A model generated the notes under the pieces. That model saw only the letters and a list, made by a program, of their open reading frames with translations. It did not search any database and was not told the DNA's origin. A DNA stretch of 64,000 nucleotides from Rufibacter roseus (lineage in GTDB: Bacteria; Bacteroidota; Bacteroidia; Cytophagales; Hymenobacteraceae), in the NCBI RefSeq assembly GCF_001647285.1, contig NZ_LRML01000005.1, positions 248,001-312,000 on the forward strand. The letters run 5' to 3'. Within the stretch, counting starts at the first letter, position 1. Each line of letters starts with the position of its first letter. Both the position numbers and the translations under genes were made by a program. This document shows positions 34,060 to 43,670 of this stretch, piece after piece.

Positions 34060-36495
34060 TTAAATGGTGTACCCCAGCGTTACCAGGAAATTTCTGGGGG
34101 CGGCGGGGCTGGCTCTGAAGTAGTCGTAGCCGCCCACGAAGTAGCGTTTGTCCAGCACGTTGTTCAGGTTCAGGCTGAGCTTGAACTTGTTGACTTCATA
34201 GAACAGGGCGGCATTGGCTACGGTGTAGCTGGGCCAGTAGTCCCAGATAAGTTCGCCTGTGTTCACGGCGGTTACCTGCAGCTCCATGCGGCGGCGACTC
34301 ACGTAATTGCCGCCTATGGCAAAGCCCAGGCCGTGGAGAATGGGAGCCGTAATGGTGTATTTGGCCCATAGCCCCGCGCTGTGTTTGGGGGCGTTGGCGG
34401 CCACCATGCCGTTTTCGGCGGCTACGGAGGCGTTCAGAATCTCGGAGTGGTTAAAGGCATAGTTGGCGTTCAGGCTCAGGTTGGGCAGTAGATTCCCCGC
34501 CATCTCCAACTCCACGCCACGAGAGCGGGCTTTGCCGTTCTGGCGGTACACGGGGTTTCCTGCATCGTCTACCACGCCTGTGTTCACCAGCGTATTGCGC
34601 TTCTCTATCTGGTACAAAGAAATAGTGGCAAATAGGGCTTTCTGGAAAAACTCGCCTTTCAGGCCTGTCTCCACCTGATAGCTTTCTTCGTGGCGGAAAG
34701 GTGTTTCACTTCCGTAGCGCTCAGGGAACTTGATAAACTGCGGGTTCACAGGTTTAAAGCCCTGGCTGTAACTGGCGAAGTAATTCAGGTTGTCCAGTAA
34801 CGAATACGTCAGGCCCGCGCGCGGCAACAGCACGTTCTGTTGCACACGTTCCTCGCCGTTTCCGTAGTCGCGCTCATCACGGAACATCTCGTACCGAAGC
34901 CCCAACAGCACGCCCAGACGGGAGGTTACATCTATCTGGTCTTGCACGTACAGGCCCGTGGTGTGGTACAATGAGTTGATGTAGTCAATGAAGAACTGCG
35001 GCAGCGGCCGACGGATGTAGTTGCTGGTTTCCTTTATCTCGTACACGGGGTTCTTCAGGTCCAGCGTCAGCGGTTGGGCCTGCCCGTTCACCAGGCGCTG
35101 GCGGGCCTCAAACATGGTGCTGTTCTTGTCGGTGTCAAATTTCACGTAGTCCAGCCCCGCCACCAGCTTATGGCTCAGGCGGCCCGTTTTGGTGGTGTAG
35201 GCGAAGTAGCCCGACACATTATCGGTGTACTCCTTGGCCAGCCGCTCAAAGTAGCGCAGGTTCATAACCGTATTTAAAGGTGCATCAGCGAAGGTGTTGA
35301 GGGTGCGGTGCTCTTTCAGGTCCTCGGCGTAAGAGAATTTCATGTAGGCCAGGTTGAAGGAAAAGCGGTCGTTGAATTTGTGGTTTAATAAGGCGTTCAA
35401 CGACAAATCAGTTACCCGAAAATGGTCGTTGGGCTGGCTCACGTTGAACGAGAACGGTAGCGCGAACAAATCGCCGCCCTGAATGGGCAGGCCACGGTCC
35501 AGGTACCCGTTGAAATGGCTGAACACCACCTCGGCGTTCAGCGTGGTGTTTTGGGTGGGCCTGAAGGTGACGGTGGGCGCGATGATGAAGGAGGCCTTGT
35601 CGTTTACTTCCCTGAACGTTTTGGTGTTCTCGTAGCCCACGTTAAGGCGGTAGAGCAAGGTCTTCTCTGCGTTCAGCGGGCCTGTAAAGTCAAGGGTGGT
35701 GCGCATGGTCTGAAAACTACCCACGGTAAAGCTGAGGGCTTTTCGGTCTTCCTCCAGCGGCTTCTTTGTCACCATGTTGATGGTACCGCCAGGGTTGATG
35801 TCTCCGAACAGAGCTGCCCCTGGCCCTTTCAACACCTCCACACGCTCCAGGTTCACCGTAAGCGGCACCCTGAAGAACCCGTTGCCAAAGCTGTACCCCG
35901 ACCGCAGGCCGTTCACCAGCCTGAAACCGCTTTCATAGCCGTTCCTGAACCCACGCACCGTGAGGTCGTCATAGCTGGAATACTGGTTCACGCCCGCCAC
36001 ATTTTTTACCACGTCATTGAGAGTAAAGGCCTGTTGGTCTTCCATGAGCTCTTTGGTAACCGTGGAAATAGTCTGCGGCACGTCCATGACCAGGGTGGCG
36101 GTTTTGGTACCAATAAAGCTGTACTCGCTTTTGTAGGTGGTCTCTTTTCGGCCCAGCACCTCCACTTCCTGCAGCGCCTGGGAGTTTTGCCGTAGGGTGA
36201 ACTGTACCACCACTTCTGGGTTAGTAGGAGAAAGGGTAATGGTGCGGGATTCGGTGACATAGCCCAGGCCCAAAGCCATCAAGGTGTAGGTGCCCGCGGG
36301 CACGTGGTGCAGGTGGAACGAACCGTCGGCCGCCGTCACCGCCGCGAAGGCGTTGTTTTCTTTCAGGGTGAGGGTGAGGCCCTCCAAAGGTTCTCCTTTG
36401 CTGTTTTTCACAAAACCCGTCACGTGCCCATCTATTTGGGCGAAAGCTGTTATCTGCGTCAGCACGAAGACAATCAGCAACATGTATCTTTTCAT
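34060..36495 (-). CDS. TonB-dependent siderophore-type receptor
   Basis: The 811-residue protein has a signal peptide (1-19) and a carboxypeptidase-like regulatory domain (about 24-105, GFVKNSKGEPLEGLTLTL). A plug domain follows (about 120-260) with LTVRGFRNGYESGFRLVNGLR, RVEVLKGPGAALFGDINPGGTIN and MVTKKP. The 22-strand barrel ends in the expected aromatic-containing LVTLGYTI. The plug resembles ferrichrome/catecholate receptors of the FhuA/FoxA type. It lies downstream of an M14 enzyme gene and a His-rich secreted peptide on the same strand, suggesting import of a metal chelate. The ligand cannot be read from sequence. Confidence 0.9.
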   Translation of the reverse strand: MKRYMLLIVFVLTQITAFAQIDGHVTGFVKNSKGEPLEGLTLTLKENNAFAAVTAADGSFHLHHVPAGTYTLMALGLGYVTESRTITLSPTNPEVVVQFTLRQNSQALQEVEVLGRKETTYKSEYSFIGTKTATLVMDVPQTISTVTKELMEDQQAFTLNDVVKNVAGVNQYSSYDDLTVRGFRNGYESGFRLVNGLRSGYSFGNGFFRVPLTVNLERVEVLKGPGAALFGDINPGGTINMVTKKPLEEDRKALSFTVGSFQTMRTTLDFTGPLNAEKTLLYRLNVGYENTKTFREVNDKASFIIAPTVTFRPTQNTTLNAEVVFSHFNGYLDRGLPIQGGDLFALPFSFNVSQPNDHFRVTDLSLNALLNHKFNDRFSFNLAYMKFSYAEDLKEHRTLNTFADAPLNTVMNLRYFERLAKEYTDNVSGYFAYTTKTGRLSHKLVAGLDYVKFDTDKNSTMFEARQRLVNGQAQPLTLDLKNPVYEIKETSNYIRRPLPQFFIDYINSLYHTTGLYVQDQIDVTSRLGVLLGLRYEMFRDERDYGNGEERVQQNVLLPRAGLTYSLLDNLNYFASYSQGFKPVNPQFIKFPERYGSETPFRHEESYQVETGLKGEFFQKALFATISLYQIEKRNTLVNTGVVDDAGNPVYRQNGKARSRGVELEMAGNLLPNLSLNANYAFNHSEILNASVAAENGMVAANAPKHSAGLWAKYTITAPILHGLGFAIGGNYVSRRRMELQVTAVNTGELIWDYWPSYTVANAALFYEVNKFKLSLNLNNVLDKRYFVGGYDYFRASPAAPRNFLVTLGYTI

Positions 36496-36579
36496 AAAAA
36501 TGAAGGAGCCATCATCTGCAAGGGAATGGATTTCCCCTACCGATTCCTGCGGATGAAAATCGTTTTTAAGTAATAAGGG

Positions 36580-37617
36580 TTATTGGATGTGGCCGATGTT
36601 AAAAAGCCCGTCGCCTTGCTTCACGGGCGGATTGAAGGTCTTGTAGAGAATCACTCCGTCCACGGGGCAGAACACATCGGCCAGGTGGTTGCCGAAGAGG
36701 TCGGTGGTGTAGCCCAGTTTCATGCCTTTCTTCACATAGTCGCCGCTGGTGAGGTCGCTGAAGAAGAAGCCCGTTTGCTCGCTGATGACGTTGGTGCGCT
36801 GGCCTACCATGACAGGGTTGACCACATTGTTCGGTTGCCCTTTAAGAATGGCCAGGTGGCGCATGAGGCTTTTCAGGGCTTCCACAATCTGCAGCACAGG
36901 CTTCTCCTCCACTATGCCCATGCGGCCGCACTCAATGTCCACGGCGGGAATGTTGCGTTTGGTGGCCTCGCGGGAGCAATAGACACTTGCCTCGTTCAGC
37001 GCTGGCTCGTTCCCGAACTGCACAATAAAGTCAAACCCCAGAGCCACCGCCATCTGCCGCGCTTTCTCTGAGACCTCAGGCATGTTAAAGTAGTTGTAGT
37101 AGCCTGAGTAAGGACGCAGGTCATTGTTGGCATCGCCTGCGTGCACGTCAATAAAATAGTCGCAGCGGGAGATGATGTCATTGGAAATAATCCAGGCCAG
37201 ACGCTCGGTGCTGGTGCCGTCTTTCTTGCCTGGGAACACGCGGTTCAGGTTCTTGTTATCAAACGGGTTCACTCTAAAGCTGCGGTTCAGGAAAGCGGGC
37301 ACGTTGGCCTGGTGCACCAGAATGACCGTGCCACTCATCTGGGCAGGGTCCAGCTCTTTGCTGAGCGCCTGCGCCGCCATGATAGGCGCGTACTCCAGCC
37401 CGTGCACTCCTGCCGTTATGCCCAGCACTGGGCCTTTCTTGGCACCATGGAATACGGTGACGGGTATTACTGTGCTGTCTTGCGCGGTAACCACAGGAAT
37501 AAGAAAGGACTGTTTGGTGCCAGGTTTGATTTGGCGGTTCTGGAAAGAAAAAGGTTTTACCTGGGCCTGGGCTACGTACCCAAGCAACATGAAAAAGAGA
37601 ACAATACGGGTTTTCAT
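36580..37617 (-). CDS. Succinylglutamate desuccinylase/aspartoacylase family (M14) protein
   Basis: The 345-residue protein has a signal peptide (1-18) followed by an M14-like zinc hydrolase fold. Zinc ligands are H72 and E75 in GVHGLEYAP and H159 in FIDVHAGD. VDIECGRMG (about 228) and a beta-rich C-terminal domain with PVDGVILYKTF follow. Family members hydrolyse N-acyl amino acids or related amides; this one is exported. It lies 84 nt upstream of the TonB receptor gene on the same strand. It might process the receptor's ligand, which is an inference from position. Confidence 0.83.
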   Translation of the reverse strand: MKTRIVLFFMLLGYVAQAQVKPFSFQNRQIKPGTKQSFLIPVVTAQDSTVIPVTVFHGAKKGPVLGITAGVHGLEYAPIMAAQALSKELDPAQMSGTVILVHQANVPAFLNRSFRVNPFDNKNLNRVFPGKKDGTSTERLAWIISNDIISRCDYFIDVHAGDANNDLRPYSGYYNYFNMPEVSEKARQMAVALGFDFIVQFGNEPALNEASVYCSREATKRNIPAVDIECGRMGIVEEKPVLQIVEALKSLMRHLAILKGQPNNVVNPVMVGQRTNVISEQTGFFFSDLTSGDYVKKGMKLGYTTDLFGNHLADVFCPVDGVILYKTFNPPVKQGDGLFNIGHIQ

Positions 37618-37898
37618 AATAGACCTGAATGGATGCTTCCAGCCTAAGAAATGGCAGACGGAAGCTCTTTAACTTGTGATAGAATGGCATACCTGTTCTC
37701 AGCCCTGTTAGGGCCTGAAAAGGGGAATGCGAAAAATAAGGGAGGCGCTACTTGCTTGAAAAAACTGGAGGGAGGGCAGGAACAATCACTAAGCTTAGCT
37801 ATAAGGCAAAGCATGGAAAGCCCCAATGCGAATGGCGCACGGTTCTGTTTTTGCCCCACCTGGCGCAAAAACCTGTTCAAACAAGAAGCAAAAAGGAT

Positions 37899-38264
37899 TT
37901 AAGAAAGGCTGGGAGGCCCTCTCAGGTCTATGTTATTGGGGAAGGTGAATTTCCAGACGAACTGGAAATAGGGCACTAAGGTACTTAATTGGGGGGTACT
38001 TACTTTTATGGTAAAGGGGGTTTGCAGAATGAATTCTGAAAACGAAAATTCGTGCGAGTCACAGTGCAGGTGGACGTTATCTACCATGTGCTCCGCCTCA
38101 GGGAGCGGTGCCTCATGTGCCTCTGTATGCTCATGTTCATGCAGCGCCACCAGTACTGACTCTGGTACCATTACCTGGCAAAAGAGCAGCAGAAAAACAA
38201 TTGCGATATAGTGGGCAAACCTCTGCACGACGAGACAAAGGTAAGGCTGAAATTTGAAAAACAA
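37899..38264 (-). CDS. Small His-rich membrane/periplasmic protein
   Basis: The 121-residue protein has one hydrophobic N-terminal segment (about 17-38), then HEHEHTEAHEAPLPEAEH and VHLHCDSHEF, and ends FPNNIDLRGPPSLS. His clusters imply metal binding. Small secreted proteins with a His/Cys motif and an RGPP tail often accompany TonB receptors in Bacteroidota. It lies 281 nt upstream of the M14 gene, with only short out-of-frame readings between. The start codon is uncertain because a basic leader precedes the hydrophobic segment. The biochemical role is unknown. Confidence 0.6.
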   Translation of the reverse strand: MFFKFQPYLCLVVQRFAHYIAIVFLLLFCQVMVPESVLVALHEHEHTEAHEAPLPEAEHMVDNVHLHCDSHEFSFSEFILQTPFTIKVSTPQLSTLVPYFQFVWKFTFPNNIDLRGPPSLS

Positions 38265-38363
38265 GGCTGTCCCTAATTTTAGTATCTACGCTGCATAAGA
38301 TGACACTCTATAATTAGCTCCCTATTATTGATCAGCATCTTGCCTTTGTAGAGTCTTTTATCC

Positions 38364-38813
38364 CTACATGATTTTACTAATCACAAAGTTGGTATTCTTG
38401 ATAAAGGTAACCCCGTCTTTTTCTTCCAACTCAATCTTTTTCTGCGACTCTTCCTCCTTGGTAAGTTGCTTGGCCTTTTCTCTCTCATTGTGCTGCTTAA
38501 TGACGGCCATTGCTTTCAAGTGTTTCTCCTTTAGGAGTTCGTCATAGAATTCAAGATAGGCTAGCACTTGTAGAAAATTCAGTGCCCTTACCCGTATACC
38601 CATGGGGTGAATTATTTTCCAGATGAAAAGATACATGCCGTCTTTTACTTCCAAAAAGCCCCCTTTCTGCACATACTTTTCATATAACTGGCTTGAATAG
38701 CTAGTAGCCTCGAAAGGATCAGCCCCTTCTTTTATGAAAATTTTTGATTCACTGTTCTTAAACTGCCTGTTGTAGGCCTCCACACGCAGAGGAATATTAT
38801 TGTGCTTTTCCAT
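38364..38813 (-). CDS. Uncharacterised protein, paralogue of the island gene at 60360
   Basis: I do not recognise a named family. The 149-residue protein is charged, with a central helical region and no signal peptide. It starts MEKHNNIPLRVEAYN and ends LEEKDGVTFIKNTNFVISKI. The same N-terminal NxPLRV pattern and C-terminal LEEKDGVTFIKNT occur in the 165-residue product at 60360-60857, so the two are homologous. The central parts have diverged in sequence and length. It sits alone among unrelated genes, directly downstream of palindromic DNA (38814-38849) that could be an operator. Confidence 0.65.
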   Translation of the reverse strand: MEKHNNIPLRVEAYNRQFKNSESKIFIKEGADPFEATSYSSQLYEKYVQKGGFLEVKDGMYLFIWKIIHPMGIRVRALNFLQVLAYLEFYDELLKEKHLKAMAVIKQHNEREKAKQLTKEEESQKKIELEEKDGVTFIKNTNFVISKIM

Positions 38814-38849
38814 ATAAGGCCTTATTAAAATAACATACTTACGAGTATG
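38814..38849. promoter_or_regulatory. Candidate operator palindromes
   Basis: ATAAGGCCTTAT (38814-38825) is a perfect 12-bp palindrome abutting the minus-strand start codon. CATACTTACGAGTATG (38834-38849) is a 6-bp-arm inverted repeat next to it. Their position suggests regulator binding. Confidence 0.4.
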
Positions 38850-39122
38850 GATTACTTCAATTTTTCTTCCTCAATTAACGCTTGCTCCTTATCAAGAAAC
38901 TTAATTTAGTCAGCTCAAAAGACAGGAAAATATGAAGTTAATGAAATAGACTTTGGACTGCAAGCCGGCAAAGACCAAATATCCAGCTTTAGTATGCCTA
39001 AAGAGCTCCTGCCGTGTCTTCTTTTACTTTGGAGCGGGGGAAACTGGTGTTTCAGCTTCTGATGAGGGAGATTATTTCAAATTTTAGCTTAAACTTATCA
39101 TTATCCGTAGGAGAAAGGAAAT

Positions 39123-39130
39123 TATATTTG
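39123..39130 (+). promoter_or_regulatory. Bacteroidota -7 box
   Basis: TATATTTG fits TAnnTTTG, 32 nt before the ATG at 39163. Confidence 0.45.
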
Positions 39131-39162
39131 TTAGTTTCTTATAAACTCAAGATTTCCATTTA

Positions 39163-39579
39163 ATGGCAACAGTTTACTACCAGAATGAAGTAGTTACTAT
39201 CACTTACGAGGAGGAGTTGCAGCTAGGCATAGCTGTGTGGGACGGTTTTCTAAACAGCCAGGAGTTTAGGGAAGCTATCACAAATTGCGTCCAGTTGATA
39301 GAAGAACATAAGGTTCTAAGATGGCTCGGCGATAACCGAAAAATGAAAGCCATTCGTCAGGCAGACCAGGAGTGGTTTGCAGAAGAAATCCTGCCTAGAC
39401 TTCAGCAGTCTTCATTAAGGCGTAATGCCGTTTTGATGTCAGAAGATTTTTTTAACCGCACTGCGGTAGAACAGATATACAAAAGAGCAGAAGGCCAAGG
39501 TGAAATGACCACTAAAGAGTTTGATAATAGAATACTGGCTTTAGCCTGGCTGAAAGAACCTTTCACTACTTCAGAGTAG
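39163..39579 (+). CDS. Uncharacterised cytoplasmic protein (SpoIIAA/STAS-like size)
   Basis: The 138-residue soluble protein has alternating strands and helices: TVYYQNEVVTITYEE, LGIAVWDGFLNSQEFREAI, VLRWLGDNRKMKAI, RNAVLMSEDFF. Spacing and size resemble small SpoIIAA/STAS-like proteins of unknown function that are frequent in Cytophagales. No catalytic motif is evident. It has its own promoter-like box (39123) and is followed by a hairpin at 39754. I cannot assign a role. Confidence 0.6.
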   Translation: MATVYYQNEVVTITYEEELQLGIAVWDGFLNSQEFREAITNCVQLIEEHKVLRWLGDNRKMKAIRQADQEWFAEEILPRLQQSSLRRNAVLMSEDFFNRTAVEQIYKRAEGQGEMTTKEFDNRILALAWLKEPFTTSE

Positions 39580-39753
39580 GGCTTCTTTTATTCAAGGAAC
39601 ATTACTCGTTCTGCTGAGAATAGAAGGATTAAATAACTGTATTGGCAAACAATTCACTTACGAACTTTCAAAGCTAAGAGTATAGTAAAGCTTTTATTAG
39701 ACTATGCTACTTAATAAGAAGAAAGACACCAAGAAAGTTACTTGCATAAAGCA

Positions 39754-39787
39754 AAAGGCCTTGTAAGTTCTAACTAACAAGGCCTTT
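39754..39787 (+). terminator. Terminator-like hairpin, first of three similar copies
   Basis: AAAGGCCTTGTAAGT (39754-39768) pairs with 39773-39787 with one mismatch. The downstream TCTCATTCTAGGTAGACC recurs after the hairpin at 46814. Confidence 0.65.
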
Positions 39788-39861
39788 CTCATTCTAGGTA
39801 GACCTAAGGAATGAGTCATCTAACTTTCTGATGACAAACCTACTACGCATCTTTAACAAAT

Positions 39862-40056
39862 TTTAGAGCATGTTTAAGTTTTGGGGTCATAATTAAAAAT
39901 TGGCCAAAGAAAGGTTCTGCCAAAGCACTTTTGGGTCTAGTTAGGGAGCTGCGAAGGCGAGGAAAGGGCAATGCCAGGTTCTTGCTATGGCCGCCCCAAA
40001 AGGCTGCGGGATTTGATATTAGCACCATGAAAGCCAATATTTAAACATGATCTAAA
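39862..40056. mobile_element. MITE-like element or IS remnant (about 195 bp)
   Basis: TTTAGAGCATGTTTAA (39862-39877) and TTAAACATGATCTAAA (40041-40056) are inverted repeats matching at 15 of 16 positions. The enclosed 163 bp is more GC-rich than its surroundings. It holds a 64-codon open stretch on the minus strand (starting near 40037) that resembles no complete transposase. No clear target-site duplication is seen. Confidence 0.5.
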
Positions 40057-41137
40057 CCTTAATCTCAGGCCTTACCCATCCTTGTGAATTCGCTCGCACT
40101 TTCTAAAAACCTCTCCTATTCCTGCCAATTAGAAAAAAGCTTTCTTTCTTAGGCTGCACATATATATGCAGAGAATGATGCCTAAAAAAGAACAAGGGCT
40201 TAATAATTTTTATTAAAAAAATTAACCTACTTGATTATACAATTATGTTACAATCAGGATCTAAAATGAATTTTATTTAAAACACCCCCAGCCTATGAGT
40301 ATATTTCATAGAAAATGGCAGAATACATAATATTGGCTATTGATCAGCTCTAATAATAACTACCGAACTTTCTATTACTTCTATCAATACTATAAGATAC
40401 TTCATACATTTTCTTTATCATCTCACAAGCAAGAATAATCAAATGCTTTAACGAAATAGTTACAGTTATTAGATATTGAAAAATTTCCTTTTTAAAAGAT
40501 CATATTCCGCTGACATTTAGCCATGATCTATATAAAAGCTGAGTTTACAAGCGCAGGATAAATTTATTTTAACAATATAGCTTTAAAAAAATATTATAAA
40601 AGCTATACAATTGTGCTAAGATTAATACAGCAAATTTTTAACATGTAACTGTCTCTTTGAGCTAAACATTATTTTAAGCATGAAGCCATTTAAGTTTAAA
40701 GTAGACAGGTTTATCTTACCAAGCTCCTTATTTTCACTACCTACCCTTTCTTACCACAGCCTTCCATTACAGAAGAACTGCCAAACCCAATCTCTATTTA
40801 CTTTAACGCTTCGTCACCCAAGATATTCGATGAGATCCTAATTGGGAAGCAATCACATGTCTTGAATTTTCATTAATCATTCTAATCAATTTTACTAAAT
40901 AGTTTTTCTCTGCTAACCACCCTTCTTATAACAGTTCTGGGGTAAGATGGTGAAGGTAGAGGAGAGCACTAGCTGGGGTAATGCATTGGCATTAGCAATG
41001 CTAAACCTGTGTCCCTAAAAGGAGCACAAACAAATAGTCCTTCTGTTACCTTTTCAGCGAAGCGGAGCACTGGAGAGGGTGGATAACTCCGCCATTACTT
41101 TATCAATATTTAAACTTTAACCTAACTAACAACCCCC
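40057..41137. other. 1.1-kb AT-rich non-coding region upstream of the first PD40-amidase unit
   Basis: No gene is supported. The last 460 bp (about 40675-41130) is related to 44135-44420 upstream of the second unit. Shared stretches include CTTACCACAGC, GAAGAACT, TCGTCAC/CCGTCAC, GATGAGATC/AATGAGATC and AGCACTGGAGAG. Confidence 0.55.
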
Positions 41138-42034
41138 ATGAATTTAAAAAGAACACTATGCTGTTTCACCTACCTGAGTCTTTCAATAGGAAGTGTGAAC
41201 CTTCAGGCACAAACCCTGCAGCCTGCACTACAAAACATCCGAGAAGTAACCTCGGGTAACATGGAATACAGCAGTCCGGTATGGTCACCAGATGGCCAGA
41301 AACTTTTGTTTACTGACCACCATAACGATGCCCTGTACATAACAGAAATTGCCGGAAATGGCAGTGTGCAAAAAATAAAAGAAGGGCAGGGAATTGGATA
41401 CAAAGCCAGGTGGACACCAGACAGCAAGAGCGTAATCTTTTATGAACAGCAAACTACTGTTACTGGCTCCAGGGCACTTGTAGAAAAAAGTATTGACGTG
41501 AAGGGCGGCAGGGAGCGCGTCTTATCTGAAGATAAATCCGCAACAGCCAATCGCTCTTTTTCGGCAAGGAAAAGCCCCTCTCTGAAAGTGTACATCAACC
41601 CCGAGACACTTAAACTAGAGGCCAGAGTAGGCAACGGTACGCCTTGGGTCATCACCCCAGAAGAGGGCCAGTTTTACAGCCCACTGATTTCGCCTGACGG
41701 CAAGAAGGTAGTAGTAAGCGAGGGCGCCAATATGTACTTGTACTCCATTGACGGAAAAGGAAAGCGCAAGAATCTGGGGGTTGGTTTGCCTAGCAGTTGG
41801 CTACCTGATGGCAGCGGAATACTCACGTTTGAAGATGAGTCCAAGGACGGCCATGAAATTTCTGGCTCTGAGCTATACCATATCGCCATCAGCAATAGCG
41901 CTAAAACTAAACTTACCAACACCCTTGATAGAATTGAGATGTGGGCGGATGTGTCTCCTGACGGGAAGAAGATTGCTTTCTCTGATGAGAAAACAGGCAA
42001 AATATACGTAGCGGATTTAAAAATAAAAAAGTAA
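41138..42034 (+). CDS. Secreted PD40/TolB-like protein, copy A
   Basis: The 298-residue protein has a signal peptide (1-25, ending NLQAQ) followed by a six-bladed-type beta-propeller. PD40 motifs are SSPVWSPDGQKLLFT (about 45-59), KARWTPDSKSVIFY (about 88-101), SPLISPDGKKVVV and WADVSPDGKKIAFS (about 270-283). No enzymatic site is seen. The amidase gene follows after 6 nt, so the two are one transcript and probably cooperate in the periplasm or at the cell wall. A close paralogue with the same partner lies at 44427. Confidence 0.85.
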   Translation: MNLKRTLCCFTYLSLSIGSVNLQAQTLQPALQNIREVTSGNMEYSSPVWSPDGQKLLFTDHHNDALYITEIAGNGSVQKIKEGQGIGYKARWTPDSKSVIFYEQQTTVTGSRALVEKSIDVKGGRERVLSEDKSATANRSFSARKSPSLKVYINPETLKLEARVGNGTPWVITPEEGQFYSPLISPDGKKVVVSEGANMYLYSIDGKGKRKNLGVGLPSSWLPDGSGILTFEDESKDGHEISGSELYHIAISNSAKTKLTNTLDRIEMWADVSPDGKKIAFSDEKTGKIYVADLKIKK

Positions 42035-42040
42035 CCTATC

Positions 42041-43360
42041 ATGACTAAACATATACAAAACATCTGTTTCAAAGCAGCTTTAGCTGTTTGCCTGGTTTTC
42101 TTAACGCTTACGGTACAAGGGCAGGTAATAGTCATAGACCCAGGACATGGGTACAAAGCAGATGGAAGTAATCCAGACGGCCGTACCGATACTGAGATAG
42201 CGACAGCACTGTCTGTTGGGCTTAAGCTCAGAGATCAACTAAACAGCCAGTGCTCTAACTATAAAGTACATATGACAAGAACCACCAGAAACGGGTGGAT
42301 TTCAATATCCCAGCGCAGAGACATGTCAAACAGCTGGGGCGCAAACCGATTCATAAGCATACACTGTAATGCAGGGGGAGGAACCGGAACGGAAACCTTC
42401 TGGTGCAACAGGAGCACTTCAGGCACAACCGCCAACAGCAATTTTTCGCAGGAGGTTCAGAACCGCATGGCGGCAGGCGGCAGTTGGACTAACCGGCGTT
42501 CAGTGGAAGATGCTACCTATATATACCATTTAGGGGTTTTGAATAGCAACAATGCCGTTGGCGTATTAAATGAAATTGGTTTTGTTGATTCAAACGATAA
42601 GACTAAGCTACTAGACGACAGCTGGAGAAATAAATTTGCCGCCGCTTACGTAACTGCGCTTAAAAACAGCCTTGGCACCTCAACCTGCTCCCCATCAACC
42701 ACCTCTATTCTCATACAGGGAGAGAGTTACTCTTCTGCGCCTTATGTGCAAACTGAGGCCTGCTCTGACACCGGCGGCGGTCTGAATGTGAGTCATATAG
42801 ATACCGGCGACCAGATATCTTACAGCAACGTCACCTTCCCAAGCTCAGGTAGCTACAAGATTGAGTACCGGGTAGCCAGCCTGCCTGGAGGGGGCACCAT
42901 AGAGGCTATTCTCACCGGCGTGGTGATACTTGGACGCGTGAATGTACCCGCCACAGGGGGTTGGCAGACGGGCTGGACTACCATTTCCCACACTGTTAAC
43001 ATCAACCAAGCCGGCACCTACACGTTGCGCCTAAGTGCGATCTCGGGCGGCTGGAACCTGAACTGGTTAAGAATTAGCAAGGTATCAACAGCAAGAATGG
43101 CTACCGCAAATATGGAAGTTGCCGAAGTGGCCGAAGCCCCTGTTCCTTACCCTAACCCAGCTGATAACGAGCTTTCCGTCCGCTTTGCCGGAACGGCCGC
43201 CAGCGGAAAAGTTCTTAACTCGGTAGGACAGACCGTGCTCACCTTGCCTACTCTGGCAAGCGATACGCCAATCGACATTTCCTCCCTCAAAAGCGGGGTC
43301 TACATCTTGGATATGGTCATCGACGGGAAGAAAGTAACCAAGAGGTTCATAAAGAGATAA
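42041..43360 (+). CDS. N-acetylmuramoyl-L-alanine amidase with T9SS type A domain, copy A
   Basis: The 439-residue protein has a signal peptide (1-28) and an Amidase_3 domain (29-215). Zinc ligands are H36 (DPGHG), E52 (DTEIAT) and H108 (SIHCNA), with catalytic E178 in LNEIGFVD. A CBM6/35-like beta domain follows (about 228-345, ACSDTGGGLNVSHIDTGD, GGWNLNWLRI), then a type A sorting domain (about 365-439, YPNPADNELSV to KRFIKR). It cleaves the amide bond between muramic acid and stem peptide. The sorting domain implies secretion by the type IX system, so target walls may be foreign as well as self. The PD40 gene precedes it by 6 nt. Confidence 0.92.
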   Translation: MTKHIQNICFKAALAVCLVFLTLTVQGQVIVIDPGHGYKADGSNPDGRTDTEIATALSVGLKLRDQLNSQCSNYKVHMTRTTRNGWISISQRRDMSNSWGANRFISIHCNAGGGTGTETFWCNRSTSGTTANSNFSQEVQNRMAAGGSWTNRRSVEDATYIYHLGVLNSNNAVGVLNEIGFVDSNDKTKLLDDSWRNKFAAAYVTALKNSLGTSTCSPSTTSILIQGESYSSAPYVQTEACSDTGGGLNVSHIDTGDQISYSNVTFPSSGSYKIEYRVASLPGGGTIEAILTGVVILGRVNVPATGGWQTGWTTISHTVNINQAGTYTLRLSAISGGWNLNWLRISKVSTARMATANMEVAEVAEAPVPYPNPADNELSVRFAGTAASGKVLNSVGQTVLTLPTLASDTPIDISSLKSGVYILDMVIDGKKVTKRFIKR

Positions 43361-43628
43361 TGTTTCAGGGCAGTCTTTGGTGTACCACGGCGCACCTAAG
43401 GCTGCCTTTTTATCTTCAAACACGTTGCACCCAAGCCTATAGATTGATTAGAAAGACCACATCATTTATTGCTGTCCCTTATTCTCTGACCCAGTAAACA
43501 CTCCTAGCCTCAATGTTTACATGGCTAGATAAAATCAACTACTTAGAAAGCATCTTAAAACACCTAATAAGGTGCTAATCTAGCATTTTAAGCTATTGCC
43601 CATTCAGGCGATTTCCTGAACCCTTAAT

Positions 43629-43670
43629 AGCAAAAGCCCCTGTAAGCTTCCGCCTACAAGGGCTTTTGCT
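43629..43670 (+). terminator. Terminator-like hairpin, second of three similar copies
   Basis: AGCAAAAGCCCCTGTA (43629-43644) pairs with TACAAGGGCTTTTGCT (43655-43670) with one mismatch. The right arm's TTTT follows the GC core. Confidence 0.75.

Noticed and set aside
35515-36195. 226-codon plus-strand frame opposite the TonB receptor
   Set aside because: His- and Val-rich product typical of antisense readings; the receptor on the minus strand has complete family motifs.
36496-36579. Possible riboswitch upstream of the TonB receptor
   Set aside because: A short GGGGA/TCCCC-type hairpin is present but no known riboswitch core (cobalamin, TPP) could be matched.
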